Shown here: piece after piece, positions 41,238 to 50,345 of the stretch | Layout of the letters: every line of letters starts with the position of its first letter | Position numbering within the stretch: the first letter of the stretch is position 1 | DNA from: Actinomycetota bacterium | GTDB taxonomy: Bacteria > Actinomycetota > Acidimicrobiia > IMCC26256 > PALSA-555 | DNA: 64,000 bases | Direction: 5' to 3' | Assembly: GCA_016870355.1 (NCBI GenBank) | Contig: VGBR01000011.1 | Span: 36,467-100,466 of the forward strand | Made by a program: the position numbers and the translations under genes | Notes under the pieces: generated by a model | Seen by the model: the letters and a program-made list of their open reading frames with translations, nothing else | Told to the model about the DNA's origin: nothing | Database searches by the model: none

Positions 41238-43727
41238 ATGGCGGACGCCATCCGAGTATCCGGTCCCGTCACCGAGGCCGGCAAGACCATGTCCTTCGAG
41301 ACCGGCCGGCTCGCGCAGCTGGCCGACGGCGCGGTCGTCGTCCAGCTGGGCGAGACCACGCTGCTGACCACCGTCGTCACGAGCAAGCCACGAGACGGCA
41401 TCGACTTCTTCCCGCTGACGGTCGACGTCGAAGAGCGCATGTACGCCGCGGGCAAGATCCCCGGCTCGTTCTTCCGTCGTGAGGGTCGTCCCGGCGAGCA
41501 AGCGATCCTGACGTGCCGGCTCACCGACCGCCCGCTGCGCCCGTCGTTCCCCGACGGATTCCGCAACGAGGTGCAGGTGATCTCCACGATCCTCGGCGCC
41601 GACCTCGAGAACCCGCACGACGTCGCGTCGATCAACGGCGCGTCGGCTGCGCTGATGATCTCGGGCATCCCGTTCAACGGCCCGATCGGCGCGGTGCGCA
41701 TCGCGCAGGTCGGCGGCGAGTGGGTTGCGCACCCGACGTACCAGCAAGGTGACGAAGCCACGTTCGAGATGGTCGTCGCCGGCCGTCAGCTCGACGACGG
41801 TGACGTCGCGATCATGATGGTCGAGGCCGGCGGCACCGACGCCACCTGGACGCTGTACGAAGGCGGTGCACCGAAGGTCACCGAAGAGGTGATCACCGCG
41901 GGTCTCGAGGCATCGAAGGAGTGGATCAAGGCTTCGATCGGCCTCCAGAACGAGCTCGTGCAGAAGGTCGTCGCCGCGAACGGGCCGATCACGCCGAAGT
42001 CCTACGAGCCGAACGTCGACTACCAGCCCGACGCGTTCGACGCGGTGGCCGACAAGGCACGTGCTGGCACGTCCGATGCGATGAAGATCGCCGACAAGCA
42101 CGACCGCAACGAGAAGCTCGACGAGATCGAGGCCTCGTTGGTTGCCGAGCTCGTGGGCACCGACGACGCGCCGGGCACGTTCGCCGGCCGGCGCAGCGAG
42201 ATCAAGGGCGCGTTCCGCTCGCTTCAGAAGCAGATCGTGCGCACCCGCATCGTCGAGGAAGGCGTGCGGATCGACGGTCGTGGCACTGCCGACCTGCGTC
42301 CGATCTCCGCCGAGGTCGGCATCATCCCGACGTCACACGGTGACGGACTCTTCCAACGGGGTGAGACGCAGGTGCTGAGCGTCACGACGCTCGGCATGCC
42401 CCGCATGGAGCAGATGCTCGACACGATCGGCACCGACGATCGCAAGCGCTACATGCACCACTACAACTTCCCGCCGTTCTCCACCGGTGAGACTGGGCGC
42501 GTCGGGTCGCCGAAGCGCCGCGAGATCGGTCACGGTGCGCTGGCCGAGCGGGCGATCGTGCCGATCCTCCCCAACGCCGAGGAGTGGTCGTACACGATGC
42601 GCGTCGTCTCCGACGTGCTCGCATCGAACGGGTCCACGTCGATGGCATCGGTCTGTGGCTCGACCCTGTCGCTGATGGACGGCGGTGTGCCGATCAAGGC
42701 CCCGGTCGCCGGCATCGCGATGGGCCTCGTCTACCACGAGGGCAAGTACGTGACGCTGACCGACATCCTCGGAGCCGAGGACGCGTTCGGCGACATGGAC
42801 TTCAAAGTGGCGGGTACCGACGAATTCGTGACCGCACTCCAGCTCGACACGAAGATCGACGGCCTCCCCGCCGACGTGCTCGCGCAGGCGCTCACACAGG
42901 CCAAGGAAGCCCGACTGAAGATCCTCGAAGTGATGAAGGGCGCGATCTCCGAACCTCGTTCGGACGTGCGCCGCAGCGCACCGAAGATCATCAGCTTCGA
43001 GATCCCGATGGACAAGATCGGCGAAGTGATCGGGCCCAAGGGCAAGGTCATCAACACGATCACCCAGGAGACCGGTGCCGACGTGTCGGTCAGCGACGAC
43101 GGCGTCGTCGGGCGGGTGTCGATCGGTTCGAAGGACGGCGAGTCGGTCGAGGAGGCGAAGCGGCGGATCGAGCTCATCCTCGACCCACCGACCGCCGAGC
43201 TGGGCGCCAACTACAGCGGACGAGTCGTGAACATCACCAAGTTCGGCGCGTTCGTGAACATCCTTCCCGGCCGCGACGGGCTGCTCCACATCTCCAAGCT
43301 CGGTGGCGGCAAGCGCATCGACCGGGTCGAGGACGTGCTCAACCTCGGTGACGAGGTCGAGGTGCGTGTCGACGACATCGACAGCGGGGGCAAGCTCTCG
43401 CTGAGCATGGTCGGCCCCGACGGCGAGGTGATCGGCGGCGGCGGATCGGGTGACGGCGACGACCGTCCTGCGCGCCGCGAGCGCTCACCGCGGCCTCGTC
43501 GGGACGACGGCGACGACGAAGGGTCCGGAAACGGCGACCGGCCCGAGCGGTCGGGCTCGACCGCCAAGGGGGCCTCGTTCGAGGACCAGTGGGAGGCCCA
43601 GGCCAAAGAGGAGTACGGCGACCTCGGTCCGGCCGAGGCGGCTCGCTCCGGCAGTGGTGGGGGCGGCGGCCCCCGGCGCGGTGGCGGTGGGGGCGGCTCC
43701 CGCCGAGGAGGTCGCGGTCGCCGATAG
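41238..43727 (+). CDS. pnp: Polyribonucleotide nucleotidyltransferase (PNPase)
   Basis: An 829-residue phosphorolytic 3'-exonuclease. Two RNase PH domains (FETGRLAQLADGAVVVQLGET; RPISAEVGIIPTSHGDGLFQRGETQ) flank a helical domain; the KH domain (IGPKGKVINTITQETGADVS) and S1 domain (YSGRVVNITKFGAFVNILPGRDG) follow. The last ~110 residues are Arg/Gly/Asp-rich and end in RGG-like repeats (PRRGGGGGGSRRGGRGRR), longer than most PNPase tails. GAGAGGAG precedes ATG 41238. Confidence 0.96.
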   Translation: MADAIRVSGPVTEAGKTMSFETGRLAQLADGAVVVQLGETTLLTTVVTSKPRDGIDFFPLTVDVEERMYAAGKIPGSFFRREGRPGEQAILTCRLTDRPLRPSFPDGFRNEVQVISTILGADLENPHDVASINGASAALMISGIPFNGPIGAVRIAQVGGEWVAHPTYQQGDEATFEMVVAGRQLDDGDVAIMMVEAGGTDATWTLYEGGAPKVTEEVITAGLEASKEWIKASIGLQNELVQKVVAANGPITPKSYEPNVDYQPDAFDAVADKARAGTSDAMKIADKHDRNEKLDEIEASLVAELVGTDDAPGTFAGRRSEIKGAFRSLQKQIVRTRIVEEGVRIDGRGTADLRPISAEVGIIPTSHGDGLFQRGETQVLSVTTLGMPRMEQMLDTIGTDDRKRYMHHYNFPPFSTGETGRVGSPKRREIGHGALAERAIVPILPNAEEWSYTMRVVSDVLASNGSTSMASVCGSTLSLMDGGVPIKAPVAGIAMGLVYHEGKYVTLTDILGAEDAFGDMDFKVAGTDEFVTALQLDTKIDGLPADVLAQALTQAKEARLKILEVMKGAISEPRSDVRRSAPKIISFEIPMDKIGEVIGPKGKVINTITQETGADVSVSDDGVVGRVSIGSKDGESVEEAKRRIELILDPPTAELGANYSGRVVNITKFGAFVNILPGRDGLLHISKLGGGKRIDRVEDVLNLGDEVEVRVDDIDSGGKLSLSMVGPDGEVIGGGGSGDGDDRPARRERSPRPRRDDGDDEGSGNGDRPERSGSTAKGASFEDQWEAQAKEEYGDLGPAEAARSGSGGGGGPRRGGGGGGSRRGGRGRR

Positions 43728-43762
43728 CGACCGTCGGCGAGACCAACTAGGAAAAGGCCTTC

Positions 43763-43795
43763 ATGCCCCCTGGTTCGGCGCCGATCCAAGACTGA
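43763..43795 (+). CDS. 10-codon upstream reading frame coupled to the M16 gene
   Basis: ATG 43763 follows GAAAAGG and encodes MPPGSAPIQD; its TGA overlaps the M16 ATG as TGATG. It could deliver ribosomes to the M16 start, which lacks a strong site of its own. Short and unproven. Confidence 0.3.
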   Translation: MPPGSAPIQD

Positions 43796-45072
43796 TGGCT
43801 GGGTTGGCCGCGCACGCGGCGATTCGACGCACGCGCCTTGATTCGGGTGCGCGGATCGTCACCGAAGCGATGCCGATGCTGCGGTCGGTCGCAATCGGCT
43901 TTTGGGTGGGCACCGGCTCGCGTGACGAGCCCGAGGAGCTCGCCGGGGCGAGCCACTTCCTCGAGCACCTCTTGTTCAAGGGCACCGACTCGCGCACTGC
44001 CGCCGAGATCGCGGACGCCGTCGAGTCGGTCGGTGGCGACATGAACGCGTTCACCACCCAAGAGCTCACCGCGTTCTACGTGCGCGTGCCCGACGAGTGC
44101 TTGGACCTCGCGATCGAGATCCTCTCCGACATCGTCTGGGAGCCGGCGCTGCGTCTCGAGGACGTCGATGCCGAGCGTCAGGTGATCCTCGAAGAGATCC
44201 GCATGCGCGACGACGCGCCCGAAGATCTGGTGCACGACGTGTTCGCGGACGCGATGTTCCCCGGTCACCCGATCGGCCGAGAAGTGATCGGCTCCCCCGA
44301 CACCATCGACGCGATGGGTCCCGACGAGATCAGCGCGTTCCACCAACGGCACTACCACCCGAGCAACGTCGTCGTAGCGGTTGCGGGCAACCTCGGCCAC
44401 GACCACGTGGTTGAGCGAGTCGAGCAGGGCATCGGCGGCGCGAACGGGTCACGGCCACCGCGCGACATGTACGCCGGCGAACCCGCGCCCAGAAGGTTGG
44501 CCGTGCTCGAGCGACCAACCGAGCAGGCGCACATCGTCGTGGGCATGCGGTCGCTGGCTCGCGCTGATGAAGACCGATACGCGCTCACCGTGCTCAACCA
44601 GACGCTCGGCGGCGGCATGTCGTCTCGCCTCTTCCAAGAGGTGCGCGAGCGTCGTGGTCTCGCGTACTCCGTGTACTCGTTCCGCGCCGCCTTCGAGGAG
44701 ACCGGGGCCTTCGCCGTGAGCGCCGGAACCTCGCCCGAGCGGCTCCCCGAGCTGCTCAGCGTGATCGATGCCGAGCTGGAGCGGGTCGTCGCCGACGGTG
44801 GCATCTCGGCGCGCGAGATGGATGCGGCCAAGGGTCACCTTCGCGGTTCGCTCGCACTCTCGTTGGAGAGCTCCGCGAGTCGGATGCACCGGCTCGGTCG
44901 CAGCGAGCTGACGATGGGCGAGATCCCGTCACTCGACGAAGTGGTCGCCGAGGTCGACGCCGTCCAGGCAGACGACGTCGCGCGAGTGGTCGATCGCGTG
45001 CTCGCCACCGATGAGCGCACGCTCGCCGTCGTCGGCCCCGTCGAGGAGCAGGAGCTGCTCGCAAGAGCGTAA
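43795..45072 (+). CDS. M16 family zinc peptidase
   Basis: A 425-residue processing-peptidase-like protease (Rv2782c/PepR type). The inverted zinc motif HFLEH is in GASHFLEHLLFKGT, with the downstream Glu in the ERQVILEEIRMRDD region. The second M16 half carries the GGGMSSRLFQEVRERRGLAYSV motif. ATG 43795 begins the folded region; an in-frame extension upstream would overlap pnp. It follows pnp as in mycobacteria. Confidence 0.92.
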   Translation: MAGLAAHAAIRRTRLDSGARIVTEAMPMLRSVAIGFWVGTGSRDEPEELAGASHFLEHLLFKGTDSRTAAEIADAVESVGGDMNAFTTQELTAFYVRVPDECLDLAIEILSDIVWEPALRLEDVDAERQVILEEIRMRDDAPEDLVHDVFADAMFPGHPIGREVIGSPDTIDAMGPDEISAFHQRHYHPSNVVVAVAGNLGHDHVVERVEQGIGGANGSRPPRDMYAGEPAPRRLAVLERPTEQAHIVVGMRSLARADEDRYALTVLNQTLGGGMSSRLFQEVRERRGLAYSVYSFRAAFEETGAFAVSAGTSPERLPELLSVIDAELERVVADGGISAREMDAAKGHLRGSLALSLESSASRMHRLGRSELTMGEIPSLDEVVAEVDAVQADDVARVVDRVLATDERTLAVVGPVEEQELLARA

Positions 45073-45076
45073 GAAC

Positions 45077-45095
45077 GGAGCGCTCGACGCGCTCC
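45077..45095 (+). terminator. Hairpin after the M16 gene
   Basis: GGAGCGC (45077-45083) and GCGCTCC (45089-45095) pair perfectly around TCGAC, starting 5 bases after the stop. No U-run. Confidence 0.45.
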
Positions 45096-45141
45096 TAGTA
45101 GGGAGTGACCGATTCGGTTCGCCCCCTACGATCGTGACGGC

Positions 45142-46557
45142 ATGCAGGACGCGGAGATTGCTCAAGCGATCGCGGCTGGCGACACGGAGGCGTTCGCCGA
45201 GCTCTTCGAGCGCTATGGCGCCGCGCTCCACGACTTCTGCGCGTCAGTGCTGCGCAACCGCGACGAAGCGCGAGACGTGGTCCAGGACACCCTGGTCCTC
45301 GGGTGGGAGCGCGCGGCCCAGCTGCGCGACCCGAGCAAGCTCAAGCCGTGGCTCTTCGCGATTGCGCGGCACGAGGCACTGCGACGGCTGCGTGCGCGCC
45401 GACGGTCCGTGCCGCTTCAGGACGTCGAGATCGACCGTCCCGCCCCTGGGTCCGATCCGGTGGACGCCGTGACTCGTGAAGACGCGGCCGCGATCGTATG
45501 GGCAGCCGCGGCCGGCCTGTCACCGCGCGACCAGGTCCTGCTCGAGCTGCACGTGCGCCAGGGACTGGAGGGCCAGGAGCTCGCGGACGCGATGGGCACG
45601 AACGCCAACCACGCGTATGTGCTCGTCAACCGCTTGCGAGCCAGGGTCGATCGTTCGCTGGGCGCGCTGCTCGTCGCGCGCCTCGGTCGCGAGGAGTGTG
45701 AGGAGCTCCAGCGCGTGCTCGAGGCTTGGGACGGCACGTTCTCGCCGCTCTGGCGCAAGCGCGTCGTCCGTCACGTCGACGAATGCGAGATCTGCTCGGA
45801 ACGGCGAAAGGCGCTGGCGAGCCCCTTCGAGCTGCTGCCGACGCTCGCCGCGGTCATGCTGCCGTCCGACCTGCGTGACGACGTCTTCGACCGAATCCGC
45901 CACATCTCGTCGCACACGCGCATCCCCGGCGATCGGCGAGCGCGCGGGTGGCGCCGTCGTCACGACGGCTTTCCGCCACCGTTGTACATGCCACCTCGAC
46001 GTCGGGTGGCGGGAACCGCCGCCGCAGTCGTGGCCATCTTGGCGAGCGGCGGCATCGGGGCCGCGATCACCGCGGGACCAGGGAGCGACCGCCACGTGAA
46101 CGTCAGCGACGAACGCCGCAATTCGTCCCCCTCCACGACCCGAGGTCCGCTGGGTGCAGCGCCCACGACGGGCGGAACGGCGCCGCCGGCTTCGACGACG
46201 GGTGCGGCGCCGCCGAGCATGGCGCTGGATGGCAAACCCCCGTCGATCAGCGGGCTCAGTGTGAGCCCAACGTCGTTCTTCGAATCGCTCGGCACGTGCA
46301 ACCCTGAGACGGCCACCGTCAGCGCGGCCGTCAGCGATCCGAGCGGCCTCGCGTCGGTGTTGATGCTCTGGTCTTCGACGGCTGGCAGCGGCTCGAAGCC
46401 GATGACTGGGGGCGCGACGCGCTCGGCAACGCTGGGGCCGTTCGCGCAGGCACCATCTGCCATCACGCCGATCACGATCACGGTCCGGGCGACGGACGGT
46501 GCCGGGAACGTGGCCGAGGCCACCACCGCGGCCGAGGTCCAACAGTGCGTGATCTAG
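45142..46557 (+). CDS. ECF sigma factor fused to anti-sigma motif, membrane helix and extracellular domain
   Basis: A 471-residue single protein. Residues 8-85 are sigma region 2 (FAELFERYGAALHDF, DVVQDTLVLGW, KPWLFAIARHEALRRLR); 115-175 are region 4 (LSPRDQVLLELHVRQGLEG). H211, C215 and C218 (HVDECEIC) form the HxxxCxxC pattern of zinc anti-sigma domains. Residues about 288-310 are one hydrophobic helix, then a Thr/Pro/Ala linker and a C-terminal domain of about 110 residues bounded by cysteines and ending QQCVI. Known ECF groups with such fused tails exist (for example ECF52/53). The next gene encodes the same extracellular domain. Confidence 0.88.
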   Translation: MQDAEIAQAIAAGDTEAFAELFERYGAALHDFCASVLRNRDEARDVVQDTLVLGWERAAQLRDPSKLKPWLFAIARHEALRRLRARRRSVPLQDVEIDRPAPGSDPVDAVTREDAAAIVWAAAAGLSPRDQVLLELHVRQGLEGQELADAMGTNANHAYVLVNRLRARVDRSLGALLVARLGREECEELQRVLEAWDGTFSPLWRKRVVRHVDECEICSERRKALASPFELLPTLAAVMLPSDLRDDVFDRIRHISSHTRIPGDRRARGWRRRHDGFPPPLYMPPRRRVAGTAAAVVAILASGGIGAAITAGPGSDRHVNVSDERRNSSPSTTRGPLGAAPTTGGTAPPASTTGAAPPSMALDGKPPSISGLSVSPTSFFESLGTCNPETATVSAAVSDPSGLASVLMLWSSTAGSGSKPMTGGATRSATLGPFAQAPSAITPITITVRATDGAGNVAEATTAAEVQQCVI

Positions 46558-46665
46558 GTGCCTGAGCAGGCAGCGCGAAAAGCCTGCAAACTGTAAGAGA
46601 GGGCCGGGCTCGCTGCTCTGGTTCCCGAGAGCATCCGGGGCGAACCGGTCTGCGGGAGGTGCGGG

Positions 46666-47430
46666 GTGGTGCGAGGCGTGCGAGGGGCGATCGCCCTGAC
46701 CCAGCTGCTCGTGGCAGGCACGATCGTGGCCGGTGGTGCCGGTGCTGGGGTGGCACTCGACCAGACGGGCGTGTTCGGTGGTGGTGACGAAACCGTCGAG
46801 GTCAGCCTCGACGCCGTCTCCGTCTACGACTGCCCTGACGGCGCGGAGAGCGGTGAGGTGCACCGCGGGGACCGGGTGCTCGCCACCGGGCGCGACGGCA
46901 GCGGCGCATGGATCGAGATCCGCGACCCCCGCGACCTTGGTGCGCGCGTCTGGGTCAAGGCCCCGTATCTCGTGCCCGACGCCGATCTCTCCGGTCTCGA
47001 CGTGCGTGACTGCGAAGAGGTCGAGGTTGCGCTGCCCACGACCACGACCGCACCGTCCGATGGCGGTGGTGGCGGTGGTGGCACGGCGGCCGACACGACC
47101 GGTCCGACCATTTCCGGCGTGAGCGCAAACCCGAATGAGATCTGGGAGACGTTCCCGTCCCTGTGCGGCGAGATGGCGAAGCAGTCGACGATCACCGCGA
47201 GCGCGAGCGATCCCGCGGGCATCGCGTCGCTGACCGCATCGTGGGCCTTCGGACCGGTCAACCAGACGAAGAATATTCCCGCGCAGTTCGGACCGTTCCC
47301 GTACTTGACCGTGCCTGACAACACGCAGCCGACGATCACGATCACGATCACGGCACGGGACACTCATGGCAACACGCGCACCGCCACGACAACCGTCGTC
47401 GTTCACAGCGCGGCCCAGTGCTCCATCTGA
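46666..47430 (+). CDS. Secreted protein with SH3-like domain and shared C-terminal domain
   Basis: A 254-residue exported or membrane-anchored protein. GTG 46666 has GGGAGGT 6 bases upstream. A hydrophobic N-terminus (residues 9-31) is followed by an SH3-like module (VSVYDCPDGAESGEVHRGDRV ... WVKAPYLVPDAD), a Thr/Gly linker, and a domain plainly related to the end of the upstream sigma protein: TISGVSANPN, ASASDPAGIAS, ITITITARDTHGN, ending AQCSI. Both copies keep a Cys near the start and at the end, probably a disulfide. Confidence 0.8.
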   Translation: MVRGVRGAIALTQLLVAGTIVAGGAGAGVALDQTGVFGGGDETVEVSLDAVSVYDCPDGAESGEVHRGDRVLATGRDGSGAWIEIRDPRDLGARVWVKAPYLVPDADLSGLDVRDCEEVEVALPTTTTAPSDGGGGGGGTAADTTGPTISGVSANPNEIWETFPSLCGEMAKQSTITASASDPAGIASLTASWAFGPVNQTKNIPAQFGPFPYLTVPDNTQPTITITITARDTHGNTRTATTTVVVHSAAQCSI

Positions 47431-47434
47431 TCCG

Positions 47435-49159
47435 ATGACGCGCATCAGCTCGATCCTCGCTGCGCTCGGCCTGCTGGTCGTCTCGATCGTCGGTGGCGCG
47501 CTCGTGTCAGGTGGCCTCGCTGGCGACGCGGTGGTCACGCGCGCCCTGCCCGAGCGTGAGCAGGCGATCCCGGTGATCGGCCCGTCCGACGGCGCGCTCG
47601 GCGCGACACCGGCGTCCGCAGACGGCGGTGGCGGCGGGGGAGCGGGCGGCGACGCGAGTGACGACGAGGTGCCAGTCAGCGACCCGGTCGGCGTCGTCGA
47701 GCCCTACGTGCCGGCCGATGACGGGGACCCCTCGACGCTGCGCTTCATCGACCCGTGCGCGGCCGTCGAGGGCGAGTGCGACGGCATCGGCAGCACTGTG
47801 CTCGGCTTCCACGAGGCGCCGCCGTTCGAGATCCTCGGCGTGTCGGGTGGCGGCGATCGCTGCACGGAGCGGGGCGTTGAAGCACGGGTGATCGGTGATC
47901 CCTTTTTGATCCGCTCCACCACGCCAGCTGAGTTCACAGTGACCGCGCGCGATCGAAACGGCGATACGAAGACGGTCCGCGTGTCGACCCCACCAAACGA
48001 GGTCGACGACTTCACCGCGCGCTACGACGACGATCCGGGCACGCATACAGATCCGTCCTTCTTGGACGAGCGCGTCAGCACCTGCTTCGGGATCCTGTTC
48101 CCCAACCGCTCGACGCAGTGGGACCTCGTCGTCGAGGGACGTACCGGCGATCAGACCGACACCTACGAGTACGCGTGGGACGTCGTGGCCACCGGTGGCC
48201 GACCACCGGTCCGCATCGACGACCCGCGGCCGCCCTACGAGCACCAGCTCCACGTCGTGGTGCCGGCGAAGAGCGGGAACAGTGGCAAGGTCGTTGTCGA
48301 CCTGGCGTCGAACTCGGGCGGCGCGACCGGCGATGCCTGTCGTGCGCGGGAGGGGTTGAGCACGTCAGCGGTGAGCAGCGCGCTGATCCCGGGGCAGCCG
48401 GGCTCTCCGACGCGCGCGATCGCGCGCCGGGAGCTCACTGCCCCTGACTACCCCTACGACGAGGTGTACGACCATCGCTTCGACCACACGTTCAGCGATT
48501 TGGCACCGGGCCATCGCTACGACCTCTGCATCTGGTGGCTCGGGCCGCCCGGCCGTGGGGTCGAGGAGCGGGTCGTGTACCCGGTCTTCACCCCACAGCG
48601 CTACACGGTGTTCTTCCGCGTCGCGCGCGTGGACTTCACGCACGCGCGATCACCCAGCTCGATCGAGATCTCGACGTTCGCCGGCGCGTGCCGGTTCAGC
48701 CTGCCGCGCGCCGAGGCCGCGCGCCACCACGTCTACGACCCCGCATATGTTCCCACCTCGGCCACCAGTGGCGAGCAGCCGTGCAACCACAGTCGAAGGC
48801 TCGAGCCGCTCCCGGGAAGTTTAATCTCGTTCCCGTCGTTCGATCCTCTCCTGCGCGTCGAGGTCACCCGGGGCGAGACGACGCTCGCCGACTATCTCCA
48901 CGCGCCGTTGAGCCCGTGTCCGGTCGGTGGTCGCGCGTGCGATCCCAGTGAGGACTTCACTGAGGACTACGTGGTGAGCCTCGGCTCCGTCACGACCGGA
49001 CTCTGCGGCTCGTCGTTCGGTACCTGTGACCCGCCGACGGAGCGAGTCGGCACGATCACGTTCCGCTTGCGCTTCCGGAGCAGCGGGCACGAAGGCGGCC
49101 GCTACTGGGAGATCGGCGAGCCGACCACCTTCGAGGCCCCGGAGGATGAGGAGTCCTAG
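47435..49159 (+). CDS. Large secreted protein of unknown function
   Basis: A 574-residue protein beginning 5 bases after the previous stop, so in the same operon as the sigma protein. One N-terminal hydrophobic helix (AALGLLVVSIVGGALVSGG), a Gly/Ala/Asp spacer, then about 480 residues of beta-rich sequence with many cysteines and no motif I recognise. GVEARVIGDPFLIRSTTPAEF may be part of an Ig-like strand set. It probably faces the outside and is anchored by its N-terminus. Confidence 0.75.
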   Translation: MTRISSILAALGLLVVSIVGGALVSGGLAGDAVVTRALPEREQAIPVIGPSDGALGATPASADGGGGGGAGGDASDDEVPVSDPVGVVEPYVPADDGDPSTLRFIDPCAAVEGECDGIGSTVLGFHEAPPFEILGVSGGGDRCTERGVEARVIGDPFLIRSTTPAEFTVTARDRNGDTKTVRVSTPPNEVDDFTARYDDDPGTHTDPSFLDERVSTCFGILFPNRSTQWDLVVEGRTGDQTDTYEYAWDVVATGGRPPVRIDDPRPPYEHQLHVVVPAKSGNSGKVVVDLASNSGGATGDACRAREGLSTSAVSSALIPGQPGSPTRAIARRELTAPDYPYDEVYDHRFDHTFSDLAPGHRYDLCIWWLGPPGRGVEERVVYPVFTPQRYTVFFRVARVDFTHARSPSSIEISTFAGACRFSLPRAEAARHHVYDPAYVPTSATSGEQPCNHSRRLEPLPGSLISFPSFDPLLRVEVTRGETTLADYLHAPLSPCPVGGRACDPSEDFTEDYVVSLGSVTTGLCGSSFGTCDPPTERVGTITFRLRFRSSGHEGGRYWEIGEPTTFEAPEDEES

Positions 49160-49255
49160 GTCTGATGAAGCGCGCGCGACCTCACTTCTCGCTGCCGGCC
49201 TGGATCGAAGCTGACTGACACCGAGAAGCAACGGGCGGGCCCACAGGCGACCGCG

Positions 49256-49261
49256 TACCCT
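49256..49261 (+). promoter_or_regulatory. -10 box TACCCT, leaderless dapB
   Basis: TACCCT ends 7 bases before GTG 49269; no ribosome site lies between. Confidence 0.55.
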
Positions 49262-49268
49262 TCCGAGC

Positions 49269-50081
49269 GTGATCAGAGTCGGTGTGTTCGGTGCCGGTGG
49301 GCGCATGGGCTCCACCGTGTGCAGCGCCGTCGCGGCGGATCCCGAACTGGAGCTCGTTGCCGCGGTCGACCCGTACCACGAGGGCATCGACCTGACGCAG
49401 CTCGGCGTTCCCGACACGGGGTTGACGGTGAACCGAGCGGTCGACACGTTCGCGGAGCAGGGCGTCGATGTTGCCGTCGACTTCACGGTCCTCGACGCGG
49501 CACGCGACAACATCGCGTGGTGCGCTGACCACGGTGTGCACGCGGTCGTCGGCACGACGGGCTTCACCGAAGACGAGCTCGATCAGCTGCGCGTGCGCTT
49601 TCTGAACGCCGCCGCGAACGCGGTGATCGTGCCCAACTTCGCGATCGGTGCGGTGCTGATGATGCGGTTCGCCGAGCTGGCCGCGCCGTACTTCGACACC
49701 GCCGAGATCATCGAGATGCACCATGACGAGAAGGTGGATGCCCCGTCGGGCACCGCGATGCTCACCGCCCAACGCATGGCCCAGGCGTCGAGCAGCTGGG
49801 GGAAGGACCCCACCGAGAAGGTCGTGATCGAAGGCGCCCGCGGCGGCGAGGGACCCGGCGGCATCCACATCCACTCCGTCCGCATGCGCGGAGCCGTCGC
49901 GCACCAAGAGGTGGTGCTCGGCACGACGGGTCAGTCGCTGACGATCCGCCACGACTCCTACGAGCGGACCTCGTTCATGCCCGGCGTGCTGCTCGCGATC
50001 CGCGCGGTCCGCGAGCGCCCCGGCCTCACCATCGGCCTCGCCGCCCTCCTCGGCCTCGAAGGGAAGGTGGGGAAAGCCTGA
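49269..50081 (+). CDS. dapB: 4-hydroxy-tetrahydrodipicolinate reductase
   Basis: A 270-residue enzyme of lysine/meso-diaminopimelate synthesis. VGVFGAGGRMGSTVC is the nucleotide site, VVGTTGFTEDEL and PNFAIGAVLMMRFAELAA follow, and EMHHDEKVDAPSGTA carries the catalytic His and substrate Lys. GTG 49269 is 7 bases after a TACCCT box. The dapA gene that often lies between dapB and rnj is not in this window. Confidence 0.96.
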   Translation: MIRVGVFGAGGRMGSTVCSAVAADPELELVAAVDPYHEGIDLTQLGVPDTGLTVNRAVDTFAEQGVDVAVDFTVLDAARDNIAWCADHGVHAVVGTTGFTEDELDQLRVRFLNAAANAVIVPNFAIGAVLMMRFAELAAPYFDTAEIIEMHHDEKVDAPSGTAMLTAQRMAQASSSWGKDPTEKVVIEGARGGEGPGGIHIHSVRMRGAVAHQEVVLGTTGQSLTIRHDSYERTSFMPGVLLAIRAVRERPGLTIGLAALLGLEGKVGKA

Positions 50082-50163
50082 GCGAGCGGCCGCGGCGCGG
50101 GTCTCCGCGCTGCAGCGAGCGGGGGCTCGAGCGGCCCGGCCCGCAGGGCCCAGAGCAGGTAAG

Positions 50164-50169
50164 TAGGGT
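50164..50169 (+). promoter_or_regulatory. -10 box TAGGGT of a deleted transporter gene
   Basis: TAGGGT ends 8 bases before GTG 50178, the start of the truncated ATP-binding gene, so the promoter of the lost operon appears to survive. Confidence 0.4.
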
Positions 50170-50177
50170 CACGCCCC

Positions 50178-50345
50178 GTGACGGGGGATGCCCCCCAGGG
50201 GGGAACGGGCGGCGCGCCGCTGTTGGCGTTGCGGAACCTGGAGGTCGTGTACGGCGGCTCCATCCGAGTGCTGCGCGGCGTCAGTCGGGATGTGCCCGCG
50301 GGCAAGGTCGTCAGGCGATGGCGCAGGTGCTCGAGCAGGCCGTGA
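50178..50345 (+). pseudogene. 5' fragment of a branched-chain amino-acid ABC transporter ATPase
   Basis: From GTG 50178 the protein reads LLALRNLEVVYGGSIRVLRG, then VSRDVPAGKVV, the exact opening of LivF/LivG-type ATP-binding subunits, and stops being recognisable just before the Walker A motif should start (about 50309). The frame then runs into unrelated sequence to a TGA at 50345. The rest of the ATPase is missing. Confidence 0.75.

Noticed and set aside
39551..41761. Open frame of 736 codons on the minus strand across ribF, rpsO and the start of pnp
   Set aside because: It spans three well-recognised plus-strand genes and an intergenic repeat, so it cannot be a real gene.
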